A stretch of DNA of 64,000 nucleotides from Agrypnia vestita (taxonomy: Eukaryota; Arthropoda; Insecta; Trichoptera; Phryganeidae). A model generated the notes under the pieces. It ran no database searches. It was not told the origin of the DNA and saw only the letters and a program-made list of their open reading frames with translations. This document shows, piece by piece, positions 1 through 11,180 of the stretch; within the stretch, counting starts at the first letter, position 1, and each line of letters begins with the position of its first letter. The position numbers and the translations under genes are program-made. The stretch spans positions 1-64,000 of the forward strand of contig JADDOH010008107.1 in the NCBI GenBank assembly GCA_016648135.1, in the 5' to 3' direction.

Positions 1-345
1 CTGGATGCCTGTCGACGAAGCTCCATATACATTGCCTGCTTTCGCGTATGGTCTGGTGGTATCCGTCTTGTGTAACCGTACCATCTCAGCTGACGTTCTT
101 CCAACTTACTGTTTATATCCGTGACACCCAGGCCACCACGTGCTCTCTTGTGCGTGTTTGAATGCAGAACTCTTAATCTTATATTTTAGTGATATTCCTG
201 CCGACCATCTAAGCATTCGCACTTCTGCTGTTGAAAGTTGCCTAGAGTAGAAGTTGTATATAGTCCAACATTCCGAGACATATATAATCGCGGATCTAAC
301 AATAGTCTGGTAGACCTTTCCTTTAAGTATTATAAGCATTTAAAG
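1..345 (-). mobile_element. RTE-like LINE reverse transcriptase tail (fragment)
   Basis: On the minus strand the translation shows the block that follows the reverse transcriptase domain in many insect RTE-type LINEs: KGKVYQTIVRSAIIY, then SECWTI, then AEVRMLRW. Closer to the left edge RQLRWYGY-like residues match the usual RWYGHV motif. The ORF at 106-339 breaks near 106 and resumes in another frame, so the copy is decayed. It probably continues left of the window. The family pattern is remembered, not searched. Confidence 0.7.
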
Positions 346-640
346 GTCACACAAGACTCAAAATTTCATTCATTCCGCACGTATTCTACGGTCGACATCC
401 GTCTCTATGAATGAGTGTGTCCAGATACTTAAATGAATTAGAAAATAGGTCCAACTCATTTGCCGCCTTATTATTTATGTTAATAAGTTATAATATATCA
501 CATAATGTCAGATAGTATATTCTGTGTAAACTACCAATTATTCTGTGGTAAATTCATATTGCGCATTTAATAACACTAACTATAAATCCGTAATTAATAT
601 TGAAAGCTTCATATAAAGGGGAGTACATAAATATAAATAC
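341..640. other. AT-rich stretch, nothing recognised
   Basis: No ORF, repeat structure or motif that I can support was seen here. Confidence 0.4.
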
Positions 641-1180
641 TAATGCGGCAAATGGAGAAATTATTTTAATAATCTCTGGAATACTTAAAGCAGCGATTAC
701 GCGCGCACGTTTTCACTCGGTAAACACAGCTCATTTAAAATATGGTAAATGTGAATAATCGCCGGTGGCGGAGAGTGGTGCAATGGCGCAGGCATATTGA
801 TAATTTATTCCTGAATTTGCGGGCATTAAATACAAATTGCTATTGCTGCTTGGAATGGAACGAGAGCATGCGAGCCGGCCCCGACGGCATTTAAACGAAT
901 TAAAAGTTATTTTGACCCGACAAAGAAAACTCGGCTGGGGAAATGGAGTGCGAAGCCCGAGCGGAGGCGCGGAGCATCTCCGTGGATTATCTGCATTCTT
1001 CGGAGGTGGCGACTGCTGCAGCTACGGTGATAGTAATTCTGCGTCACGAGGAATTGAAGCTTGGCCAAAATATTGCATTCCAGAAAAGCGTCCTTCTTCA
1101 AAACGACTTTATGGTCACATTATTTATATCAATAAAAAGAAAATGACACATTTGTATGACACCACTATTTATTGAATAAT
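640..1180. promoter_or_regulatory. Complex unique segment, possible regulatory DNA
   Basis: This segment has higher GC and sequence complexity than its surroundings. It contains short overlapping ORFs in both strands (for example 837-1175 plus and 907-1101 minus) that mirror each other and lack recognisable domains, so coding is unlikely. Homeodomain-type AT cores sit next to GC-rich blocks. Nothing proves enhancer function; conservation in related species would be needed. Confidence 0.2.
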
Positions 1181-1655
1181 ACAGAGCAATATCTTGATTT
1201 CTGTTAACGATCTAAATTTCTAAATAATCGAAATCTAAGTCTAAATCGAAATAATCGGGCTCTTTCATAATAGAAACGTAAGTCCTGTTTCTACTATGTT
1301 TGTGAAGAGTGCTCAACGATATAGGAATTCTAAGCAAAGTGGAGGACTTATATTATGGACCTGGAATCGATCTTTTTGTTTTTTTTATTCACCGCGAAGG
1401 ACCTTTTTTTCGGCAGTCGACAGAACCCAAGAATTTTCCACCAATGTTGAATATTTTTTTATATAAAAAAATTAAAATATTCTTGAAAGTAAGTATATAT
1501 ATTCATGTAGAAATGATACCAATACCATAATTAAAATAGGTTTTTTTTTTTTAAATTCACAAAAATTATCTTTTTTCGAGCTTCGTGGGTAGGTTATTCC
1601 CTCTTAAGCTAACTCTTTTTTTTAAACATTTCAACAGGCCAAGAGGCCCAATTAC
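1180..1655. other. AT-rich spacer
   Basis: Low-complexity T- and A-runs are present. No gene or repeat was recognised. Confidence 0.4.
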
Positions 1656-1679
1656 TGAAGACGTTACACCACAAATACA

Positions 1680-1785
1680 CCCAAGCTTGAGTAAATCACA
1701 TAGATGTATTGTGACCCCACCGGAAATCGAACCCGGAACCCTCGGTGTGAGAAGCCAGGGCTATTAGGGCCGGAGATCAAGCTAC
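1680..1785 (-). mobile_element. tRNA-derived SINE, head region
   Basis: The plus strand reads CGGAAATCGAACCCGGAACC, which is the complement of a pol III B box (GGTTCGATT). It is followed by a degenerate tRNA-like body. The block CTTGAGTAAATCACA and the tRNA-like part recur at 50118-50222, so this is a dispersed family and not a functional tRNA; the acceptor stem does not pair. Confidence 0.55.
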
Positions 1786-1894
1786 ACACCAAATGCCTCC
1801 CACCTATGAATGGTGGCTATTTTTAATGTTCTAACCTCACTGCGCGTAACAGCATGGGTATGATGTTTATTAAAATTTTCAGATTTAAGCTAAA

Positions 1895-2235
1895 AAGCTA
1901 AAAAAAACTAACCCATAAAAACCAAGTTTTTACAATACTCCCTTTCGTTTTGAATCAGGTTTCATGTCTATATACGCGTCGGGCTAATTACTAATATAGA
2001 ATGATTCCAATTTGAAAAATCCATTAAAATTTCTAAAAATCCAAAATTATACTATAATTATTAATTTTTTTAAAACGATAATGTTAGATCATTTTTATCG
2101 TCGCCACGAGTCCGCCTGCAAAGTTTCAGCTCGATTTGATCACGGGAAAAGGGTTAAAAATCGATCCAAAGTTTTTTCGTCAGACAAGCAAGCAAGCAGA
2201 CGCTACGAGTTAAAAGAAAGGGAATAAAAAGAAAT
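1895..2235 (-). mobile_element. Short TIR element, copy A (relative of the 22.3 kb element)
   Basis: It starts with AACCCATAAAAACCAAG and TACTCCCTTTCG and ends with AAAAGAAAGGGAATAAAAA, an inverted match. The interior has the block GATCACGGGAAAAGGGTTAA followed by AAAAATCGATCCAAAGTT. The same block occurs at 6565-6960 and 24180-24464 in inverted orientation, and at 24725-24960 in the same orientation. It has no coding capacity, so it is MITE-like. Confidence 0.65.
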
Positions 2236-2239
2236 AATA

Positions 2240-2850
2240 ATGTATAAGTAATGTACATTACTAGTCCTGAAGAAGGGAGCTTAGCTCCTGAATCATGTTA
2301 ATATAATAAAATTATCTGTGGTATTGTTTTGATTATTGAAGTAAAAAAAGTTGTCAACCATGTAAAAATGGTTGAAAAAAACACCCACAAAATAAAATAT
2401 TTTTTAAAAAGTTTTTTTTAAAACATAAATTGAAAGTAAATAAACTATCACTCATAAATAGACGCGTTATAATCGCTTTATCACTTTATTCACTATTTAC
2501 TAGAACATTCCATCCAATTTCCGTATTATTCGCTCCATTTTATTTCGCTACGTAAGAACTTTCCCGATTATTCGCTGTCAAATTACCGCTCGCTTGGCAA
2601 CCCTGGCCCGCAACTAGCTTCTATTATCGCTGTCAAGCGTGCTAAAATAACTAACTAGTTACTCCCGTGCACGGTCGTATTTATATTGGCTAATGCTGAT
2701 ATCGAGCCTTCAAGGCGTTCCTAGTTTTTATAAAAAAAATTCTCGTGGCTTCCAGGCTTTTATAGATGTTTCTCGATACTTCCCGAGCCCCGTATATTAC
2801 GCTAGGCCGTTCTGGAATCTTCGATAGTGTTCTGATCATTTCAAAAAACT
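2240..2850. other. Intergenic, no recognised feature
   Basis: AT-rich, with a short GC-richer part near 2590-2820. No ORF or repeat boundary that I can support. Confidence 0.35.
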
Positions 2851-2939
2851 GTCACTTGACATGAGGGCGTGATTCTTTTTAGCCTCCTTACAATATCTAC
2901 AACATCCAACATTTCATATATTTGGTAGTCCATCACGGG

Positions 2940-3090
2940 TGGAATTGTGAATGTAACATTGTGTTAAGTGATCACTTAAGCCAGCCGTACCATAGGTCGT
3001 AAGCCCTAAGAACACCCAAAAAGACTTCCATACCTACTATCATAAATAAAAAAATAATATAAGACATCCATAATATATAAAATTCTTGAT
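2940..3090. repeat. Dispersed repeat family R1, copy
   Basis: Blocks such as AAAAAGACTTCCATACCTA, GTCGTAAGCCCTAAGAA and a GTGATCACTT segment recur, diverged, at 7160-7345 and 12560-12775. A short piece recurs at 18455-18500. The class is unknown. The family ends near a TATATTAGAGATGTCTCAT motif in the best copy. Confidence 0.5.
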
Positions 3091-3484
3091 TAAAAATATT
3101 AAGTTTGACATTTTACATATACAGCAAAATGTGCCAACATCGTTAAATCCCGGACGATACCGAGTCCCATCTTCAATATTAATGACACAGTAAACATGGC
3201 GACACAATTACCAGAAGTAACAATAAAATGACGTACGTGTACTCATCTGTGCTAATATTGAGCGAGTCTGTGCACCCTGTAGGAGTGGGGAAGGGGGGTA
3301 TTGGGGTCATTAATGACACCATAAGTGGGTGAATTACTCCTTACGGGGGTAGTAAACAGGGGTCTAATGGGCGTCTTTACACTGGACAGAATACAGGGGA
3401 AGCAATAGAGAATAGTCACTTTAAGATATATTCGATGAAGTAGAATGGCAACAATTAGTTTTAAGAGATTTTTCGTCTTAATAT

Positions 3485-3957
3485 TGTAACGAAATAGCAT
3501 AAAAGATTACATACCAAATCCCTCGTAATTTGTCAATGACGACAATAACACAGAAGCCTCTGACACTAAAGCATCTAAACACTAGAATAATCTAGGAGGT
3601 TCGATAATCCAGTTTTTGTGTATAAATAGCGCAGATTTAAGCCCTGTTTTGGTCGTTCAGACGGTGTGCCCAGTCGAGAAATCGCGAAGCGACAGATATC
3701 GAGCGAAATAATCGGACGAGTACTTACCTAAGTGGCGAAAAAAATAAATGCGACTAATAAAGAGTTCTAGTGAATGTTAAATAAAGAGTTCATATACGAT
3801 TGATACATTACGAAATAGCTTGATTCAAAGAATAGCGTTATGTTTGATTCGTGTTAAGTGAGTTAGTACATTGAATAATTAATTAATCGTCAATTAATAA
3901 ATCGCTTATTAATTTACAGTGTTTTCATTTGTCGCCCAGTAGGCACGATCCGTGACA
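3485..3957 (+). mobile_element. Solo LTR, Gypsy-like, ATAT target duplication
   Basis: The element begins TGTAACGAAATAGC and ends GATCCGTGACA, the usual TG...CA boundaries. The four bases before it (3481-3484) and after it (3958-3961) are both ATAT. A TATAAATAGC box lies at 3621 and AATAAA signals near 3742-3790, as expected for an LTR promoter and polyadenylation site. No internal retroelement domains or primer-binding site follow, so it is a solo LTR. ATAT target preference is known for 17.6/297-type Gypsy elements of insects; the family assignment is inference. Confidence 0.65.
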
Positions 3958-3961
3958 ATAT

Positions 3962-5500
3962 CAATGATCCGAGAAATCAGATTTAAGTGTCAAGACCAAA
4001 CTGAGTGTGGTTTAATCTGTGTATAGACCCACTTTAATGTATGGATCTTGTGGATTATTTATTCATATTTATTTGGAAAACCAGCAGCTTACAATAATTA
4101 AGAAAAAACAAGGAATGTGGGACATAAAGAAAGCCAATTACAGGTTTTCATTGGTAGTTACAAAATATCCTATTTACGTGGTGTATATATATATAGATAT
4201 AGTATGTTGATGAAACTATATGTAATTAATTTAGTGGAAAATAATAACATATATTTTATTTGAAAATTGGATCGGAAAGCAAGCGTCAATGGCAGAAAGA
4301 AAGCAAAAGTACAGTAGTAGGGTTATTTTGAAATAAATCTAAATTATACTTTTTGTGAGTGTATTAAATTTGTTGCAAGTTCACCACAAGTATGCGTTTT
4401 GCCTGTAGTTAGTAGAAACAAGAGGAGTAAAAAGAATAGGGTTGGTTCTTAGAGCTTTAGGAGGAACATTGATCAAGAGTTTGGATAATAATTCGGGACA
4501 ATCTATTGAGCCTGAGGATATTTTTAGTAAGAAAATTAGGTCTGCTATTTCACGACGTTTTTGCAGAGGTAGTAGGTGATGTTATTTTCACTTTTATAAA
4601 TAAAACGAGGCGCGTGCTACTATAATTAGGTTATAAAATTTTGTTACGAAACAGAGTGGAATTGGGTGAAATAGAGCGAAGAATCGAAACTTCTTGTAGT
4701 GTTTTGCGTTGCTCTCAGAGTCCACGCTACCGAAATAAGTAACCAGAATAATAAAGTATAACTTAAGTAATATATGTACGCGCTGTATTCCCGTGAAAAA
4801 TCAGGGAATATAATTTAAGTATTATTTATTTATTTATTTCTACATAACTAAAGGCCTGTCAAACGTCGAACATAGGAGTATATTAATGGTTCGCGTCTTG
4901 GCTATGCCGCGTGTAGTAGGTATATATATTATATTTTTGACGGACGTTATTCCCGACAGCAGTCATCCGACCACTGCAATATTTAACTTCTCGGAAGTTC
5001 GTTTTAACTTCTTCCAGTATATTCTTGCTATCTTCATTTTGTGAAAGCGAAATACATCCATAATAACACAACACAATTCCCGCTGCGCAGGAGCAAGCTT
5101 GCTTTGCTAAATTTAGATATTTTACTAAAACATAGATAGTGGATGGGCGGTCAATTGTTTTTAAGCCACCCATATCACTAATGTCGACCACGAAGAAATA
5201 TCTTCTTGGCAATTTCGGAGGGAAGGAAAGGAAAAAATTTGGAATGTTTAATATAAATTTGCAGAATTCCGCACTGTGCACTTTATGCGAGCAGGGTAGA
5301 TGTAGATAATTCCCACGCTGACGGAAATTTAATATTTCCAAAAATATTACACGACATTTTTATTACTTTGTCACAAAATATTCAAAAATAATAATGTGTA
5401 AAAAGACCGGAATGCAAAAAGGGCATTACATTTATCATACCTCCCCTGCGCAGCTTATGGTTTGCTGGTTCGAAAAAGTATTAATTAATTTAATTAAATA
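3962..5500. other. Intergenic, no supported gene
   Basis: The longest open frame is 4883-5341 on the minus strand (152 codons). It starts at TTG, has no recognisable domain and no flanking splice or promoter evidence. An (ATTT)n run lies near 4824-4842. Confidence 0.35.
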
Positions 5501-5504
5501 AAAA

Positions 5505-5600
5505 ATAAATAAAAAGATACCCGACAGAGAACCGAACCTCGGTCTCCCGCACGACATACAGGTATACCAGGTATACTATGCATGTGAATGCATGTGCACC
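5505..5600 (-). mobile_element. Possible tRNA-derived SINE head
   Basis: On the minus strand a B-box-like GAGGTTCGGTTCTCTG occurs after a degenerate tRNA-like body. The cloverleaf is not intact. A second candidate of different sequence lies at 5835-5930. Confidence 0.3.
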
Positions 5601-5834
5601 AATGCATGTGAAATCAGTCAGTCTCAAATGTGTATCTTGAGCTCTTCATTAATAATCTATTATATAATAAGCTTATTAGAAAGTTAACCAACTTTTAACT
5701 TTGTAACAAGCTTATTATAAAATTCAATGGTAAGAATATAATTTGATACTATGAATATATAGCTATACATAAAAAAGTGTGTAAAAATATGAATGCATTA
5801 AATTCTAAAACAAAAATAAGACTATTAGCCACCA

Positions 5835-5930
5835 CATACTAATGGGGCAAAATCAAGATGGTAGAGCGCTCGCTCAGCATGTAAGAGACAGAGGGATGGA
5901 CACTCGGCCCCTCAAAATTTTTAATCGTAT
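5835..5930 (+). mobile_element. Possible tRNA-derived SINE head
   Basis: An A-box-like GATGGTAGAGCGCTCGCTCA is followed about 35 bases later by GGACACTCGGCCCC, a decayed B box. The acceptor stem does not form, so a pol III-derived repeat is more likely than a tRNA gene. Confidence 0.35.
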
Positions 5931-6560
5931 AAAGGCTTTGATGCCAAAATCGTTAATGATGAAAATAAAACACAAAGTGAAAGTGATAAAAAATATTTAA
6001 CGCGTTATTTCTAACGCAATTATCGCGAAAAAATTGCCCACAGAATAAACATTGAAGAGATAAGAAACTAGACATGCAAATAAAATTGGATAGATAAATT
6101 GATAAATTGCAAAAAAAAATAGAAAAATACACCGACAGGAGCTGTGTTTCTGCCTTCTTTTCTTCATCGATTAGTGTTGTTCCAACGGTTCCCCGCATCA
6201 TTGAACAATACACAAAACAGACGGAAATAATTTATAATGTATACTTAATAATTTAGTGAAATAATTGTAACATTGTAAAGCGAGCAACAAGGGAAATTGT
6301 CGTAAACATGAGCTTAGGGTGTACTTCATTTAAATTCTACATTGAAAAGGGTATTGCCGAGTCACACAGGAAACGAAACAGAGATACAAGTCATCCGTAT
6401 ATACGCACATCAATAAACCTCCACAGCGTATATATCAAAGGAGCCTGTTAAAACATTTTTAATATGCAAAGATACTGTGTTTTTAGAAAAAAATTATTTA
6501 TGTTCATTGTGTGAAAATATGTAAACTTCTAAATATATTTTTTCACATTAAAATGAGTTT
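5931..6560. other. Intergenic, no recognised feature
   Basis: AT-rich; only small ORFs without domain similarity. Confidence 0.35.
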
Positions 6561-6564
6561 GATG

Positions 6565-6960
6565 CATATTTTTACTCCCTTTCTTTTAACTCGTAGCTTC
6601 TGCTTGTCTGCTGTTTGCCGAAAAAACTTTGGATCGATTTTAAACCCTTTTCCCGTGATCCAACCGAACTGAAACTTTGCAGGCAGACTCGCGGCGACGA
6701 TAAAGATGATCTCACAAATTTTCGTTCAAAAAATTTTAATTATCATAGTATAATTTTGAATTTTTCGAAAATTAATACAAATGAGAAAAGATCCCGACGC
6801 GTGGAGAAGGCGCGAAACCTGTTTCAACTAGTCTGACTCGAGCCATGGGTCCGATCAGTCGGCTATATGTTGATAGAATATCAAATTGGAAACAATACAA
6901 ATGAGAAAGGGAGTATGATAAAAACTTGTGAAAAAGCTTTTTATGGGTTAGTTTTTTAAA
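6565..6960 (+). mobile_element. Short TIR element, copy B
   Basis: The left end TTTTTACTCCCTTTCTTTTA and the right end GAAAGGGAGTATGATAAAAA are inverted repeats of each other. The interior matches copy A in opposite orientation and the right end of the 22345-24464 element in the same orientation (TTGGATCGATTTTAAACCC, GAAACTTTGCAGGCAG). About 395 bp and noncoding, so a MITE of that family. Confidence 0.7.
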
Positions 6961-7159
6961 CGATGAAACAACATTGACTTCTTTCTAAGTATGTATGTAC
7001 GTTTTGGATTCTCGTTCACTATGCCAAAATAAAGAGAAACTTTTTATTTTAATAACAATTTAAAAATTAAAATAATTAAAAAATAGAATGTTGCTGAATC
7101 AATTGAAAAAATATAATATGTTTTTATTATTTGAAGCAGTAGCATTGTTAATCAAGGTA

Positions 7160-7345
7160 TATTATACATGTCTTATAGATACGAAGTTATTTTTTCATAT
7201 GGAAAAGTAGTTATGAAAACCCATTTTTTAAGTGTTTATAGGACTTACAACCTGTCGTACATCTGGCTGAAGTGATCACTTTACACAATTTAACGTCCAC
7301 CAATTCCACCCTTGATACACCACCACATCTATTAATTTTTTGAAA
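7160..7345. repeat. Dispersed repeat family R1, copy
   Basis: It carries ATGGAAAAGTAGTTATG, TAGGACTTACAACCT and GTGATCACTT blocks shared with 2940-3090 and 12560-12775. Diverged and noncoding. Confidence 0.5.
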
Positions 7346-7780
7346 GTTGTATATATGTTAACTTTGCGAACTTTGTTCTATGCGTGAGTGGTATTTTTAT
7401 TACCACCCTCTATGGTTGAAAATTTGTCATTCCCATAAACCAGTGCCAATGGTATGAAAAATTCGAACATACTTAAAATATTCTGAACACTAAAATTGTG
7501 GTTACATTTTTTTTATTTAATCATTGAACACGAACATTGAGTTTGCTTTCATATTAAACTGTTTGGTATGTAGTCAGTATTATGTTACATCATTTTTCTT
7601 TCGTTTTTTTATTGTAAAAACTTATTGTTTAACTACAAATTAATTCTTAAATATTTAAAACTGTGTCATTCCGTAACTGCGCAATAGATATAAATTTAAT
7701 ATAAAAAATTAGAAACATTTCTACCAATGGAGCATTTTGCGCAACTCGTAATTCAATAGCCAAACATAAATAATAATAAA
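7346..7780. other. AT-rich spacer
   Basis: No ORF, repeat pair or motif recognised. Confidence 0.35.
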
Positions 7781-7781
7781 T

Positions 7782-8013
7782 ATGTAATTTAAAATATGTT
7801 TTACTTTACTTTGTAATACACACACACACAATATGACTTATTAAATTACTATTATAGTTTCGAGAGGAGCAGTCCCTCTCGTCATCAGGTATAGATAATA
7901 ACTATACCTGATGATGAGAGGGACTGCTCCTCTCGAAACTACAGTAGTAATTTAATAACTCGTATTATGTGTTTGTATTACAAAGTAAAGTGAAACATAT
8001 TTTAAATTATAAT
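7782..8013. repeat. Large near-palindrome with hammerhead-like hairpins
   Basis: Two arms of about 112 bp (7782-7894 and 7902-8013) are reverse complements with few mismatches, around a 7-base centre at 7895-7901. Each arm, read outward, contains CTGATGA, one extra base, a 6-bp stem GAGAGG...CCTCTC, then GAAAC. That resembles the hammerhead ribozyme core and stem II. A (CA)n tract lies in the left arm. Related sequence occurs at 45735-45860 and 53450-53580. Confidence 0.75.
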
Positions 8014-8660
8014 GTTGTACCACAAAGCATCTGCCAAATCTTTCAATGATATTATAAATATTATATATCACTTCGTATTGAAACCAATAAAAAATATCCT
8101 CAAAAATTAATAACCGATAGTTTGGCATTCTTGAACTGTTAAACATTTTTATGCATACGTGACGCTTTAATATGATTATATTTTACCACGGCGCGACATT
8201 CCACTAAAGAGCAAGTGGCTGCGATGAAAGGAAGATCCATCCATCACCTGAAAGGAGGCAGGTCTGCCCAGACCCCGTGCGGTAATCAGACAACCTTCCT
8301 TGCGACGTAGGGTCTCACGCCCAATTTTTTGGAGAAATTTCTGACAGGCAGGAACAGAACAGATTAACCAATACGTCATTTTTTAGCTAAACCCTTCGTT
8401 TACACAATTACTGAAAACGCAAATTTGTCAGTTTTTATTTTGATAAAAAAATGTAAACCGGAAATAACGTAAACATGTATTGTATTTTATACTGTAACAG
8501 TATGTACCTACATAAAAATGCAATTCGTACCAAACTGCACTCATTTGTTTCCTTTCTTACCCGCCATCTTGTTACATTTAATCGTTAAACCTGTGTGAAG
8601 ACGTAACCTAGTGTGAATTCGCCTGCCGTCGAGGCATCTCTGCTTTAATTAAGCATACAT
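8014..8660. other. Intergenic, partly the repeat continuing from the palindrome
   Basis: Bases 8014-8100 continue a segment shared with 45735-45860 (a TTTGGCA...TTTGTGGTRCAAC block in the opposite orientation). Beyond that nothing is recognised. Confidence 0.4.
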
Positions 8661-8862
8661 TCGGCTGTATTCTTATAGCAATATTACTGTTTCGGTATCG
8701 ACAGTTAGTGCATAAAATTGTAATACCGTTAATTTTGACGTTTTAAGTTTGACAGGTTTGAAATTAATAAATTCAATGAAAATTAATGATTGAATTCATT
8801 AATTTCAAATCTGTCATTACCATTTTATACAATAAGTGTCAAGGTACTGAATCCGGCCGATT
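8661..8862. mobile_element. MITE, short member of the 38.2 kb TIR family
   Basis: The arms GACAGGTTTGAAATTAATAA and the inverted TTAATTTCAAATCTGTC enclose a short centre. The outer part (CGGCTGTATTC..., AATATTACTGTTTC, CGTTTTAAGTTTGA) matches the terminal repeats of 38181-38833. About 200 bp and noncoding. Confidence 0.6.
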
Positions 8863-10690
8863 ATGTCTTGTGGACATCAACCCTAAATAATTAAGTAATA
8901 ACCGTTATAAACCCTAAGTTTAACGTGTATAATTATATATTATATAAAATAAATTAAGGTAACAGAATATGATAAAGTGAAGGGTTGGTCCCTGTTTTCT
9001 ACAAATTCTATTGCAATGCAAACTGCAGGGGAGTCGCAAATATATGTAAGTTCTAAAAAGCACTACATGATCCACAGTTAATCTGTTGACAGTAAAGTGA
9101 ACGAATGCGCTGTCCACGAACAATATGAGACTGTTTGTAACATATATGAGAAGTGGAAAAAAAAATATTACTCATATTTACCACTATTAACAAATAAATT
9201 AATAAATAAAATTAAAAAAACACAAAAACTACTGTAACCGAAATCACAGTAATGTAATGATACAAAAGTTATGCACCTTCTCTTAAAACCCAAAACTTCT
9301 TTTAAACCCCAAAAGAATTCCCCAATATTTGATAATTTAATATCATTTTTGTTTAGAATAAAATAACAATAAGGAATAAACTAAATTTTCCGTGAACAAA
9401 ACCAATAGAAATCAAGAAAAAAATATTTCTCCTGAGTCTTGAGTTTTTTTAATAAAAAACCATTAGCTTCCATAAAACAGAGAAATTCTTATAAATACGA
9501 AAGAAAAATATACGTAGACGACAAGATCAAAATGACTTCCCTTACTCCGTACACGAACGTAACCGGCAGGGTATAGAAGACTGACGATAAATTAAATTCC
9601 TAGGTATTCGGTGCAAAGGCAAACTACGAAAACTTTTTCTTCCATGAACGGCATAGAAATTTCTTAAAATTTCACATTTGTAGAAATTTTAGAGTTTGTA
9701 GAAATTAGAGGATCCGTGCGCGCCTCATCATTTCATGGTCTGTTTAATATAACAAAACCGCAACAAGTAACTATACCGAATGATAATCTTGCCCAAAGGT
9801 GGCGGTGACTGTGAATGTTCCCCATATCAGATACGCATTTGCGAATTCATCAACCCAATTTTTTTGCGAATTCACATATACGTCGTTGAGGATACTTAAA
9901 AGAAGAGAACCAAAAAAGTACATATTCTAGTCGATGCACTTCATGACGCCACTAATACAAATGTAGGTTAAAGTTGCAATCTGCTGTTATTTAGTAAAAA
10001 CAGTTGGGCAGTACAGAATAATGTACGGGTTGGCACGTTACTTTAACGCTTCCACAGTGTTTTCCAAAAGGCATGCCCATGGCTTCATTCCGCTCCGAAG
10101 ACACCGTGTTGTTGGTGTTAGGCTACGGGTAAACATTATTGTTGAAGCTTCGTTTACATGGAAGCCTAAATCCTTAATCAATGAATGGCAACATGATAAT
10201 ACCCATTAACACAATCTAAATGATGTGTAATTACTATATATTATGCATTTTTATACATATTTTTTAAGCTTATAAAATCATAAGTTTATCTATGCATTCA
10301 CTTCTTCTTGTTTTGTATGTACCTATACTATTTTGTATCTAACACATATGTGTATTGTAATTTGTACCGTTTGTATTACAATGTGTATCATTTTTAAATC
10401 TAACTTATCATTCAAAGAGCAGTTTAGATGTGTAAATAATTATGATTTTTCGGAATTTTCTTCACACCTTTGATAAAATGGTGAGTTTACCAATTTTACA
10501 AGTAAATAATTTAGTCTTAAATTGGATAATTTTTTTTAATCATTGGAGATAAATAAATCTTTTTATCTTAATCTTTAACGACATTTTTATTTATATATTA
10601 TTTTGTAATCATGCAGTCGGGTACTTAAACAGTTAAAAAATGAGTGATTTTTAAATAAAAATTTGTAAACAAAATATAATAACTGTTTGC
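8863..10690. other. Intergenic, no supported gene
   Basis: AT-rich sequence with short unrelated ORFs. The stretch at 10540-10575 resembles a LINE 3' tail (GGAGATAAATAAATC) but no coding part precedes it. Confidence 0.3.
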
Positions 10691-11180
10691 CAAGGATAAG
10701 TTTTTTATTTCACTGCGACAGTTTCCGAAACCTCAGATTTTAATACGTCACCAGCTTTTCGCGTTTTGACCGTAACACAGACGTCATGCACTTTGGCGAT
10801 AAAGTAGACACTTTGTATGGACGGTCTTGGGGGACCGTATCGCGTGAAATGTTCGCAAGACGGATGGGGGCCGACGCAACCTCGCGGATGTCCCAATATC
10901 GGGGTTATAAAACCACCGTTCCCATCGTTAGAACGTGCTCCCCCGCATATGACGTAGGGCTTAACGATAATTTGCATACGTTAGGCAATAAACCCTTTGA
11001 TAAAAGCCATGTTTGGCGATAAAGCTCCATTCGGCGTTCTTTGTTTTACGCGAGGGGTGTTTTAATTTAAATTCTCGTAAAAGTTCCCGGGGTGACTTAT
11101 CAAAGAATACTTTTGCCGAGTCTTATCTCCATTTTATGGCGAATTAAAAAGGTTGTTTCGTGCTTTAACGGGCGAGCTTT
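10690..11180. promoter_or_regulatory. Unique complex segment, candidate enhancer
   Basis: This segment lacks the terminal repeats and A/T runs that surround it. It contains an octamer-like ATTTGCAT near 10970, TTTATGGC (Abd-B/Cdx type) near 11134, several GATAA or TTATC sites, and CTTTGAT/ATCAAAG sites of TCF type near 10992 and 11100. Opposed ORFs at 10705-10977 and 10786-11022 are mirror images without a domain. Enhancer function is a guess based on motif density. Confidence 0.25.

Noticed and set aside
4883..5341. 152-codon minus-strand ORF
   Set aside because: It starts at TTG, has no recognisable domain, and no promoter or splice context. Its length is compatible with chance in this much sequence.
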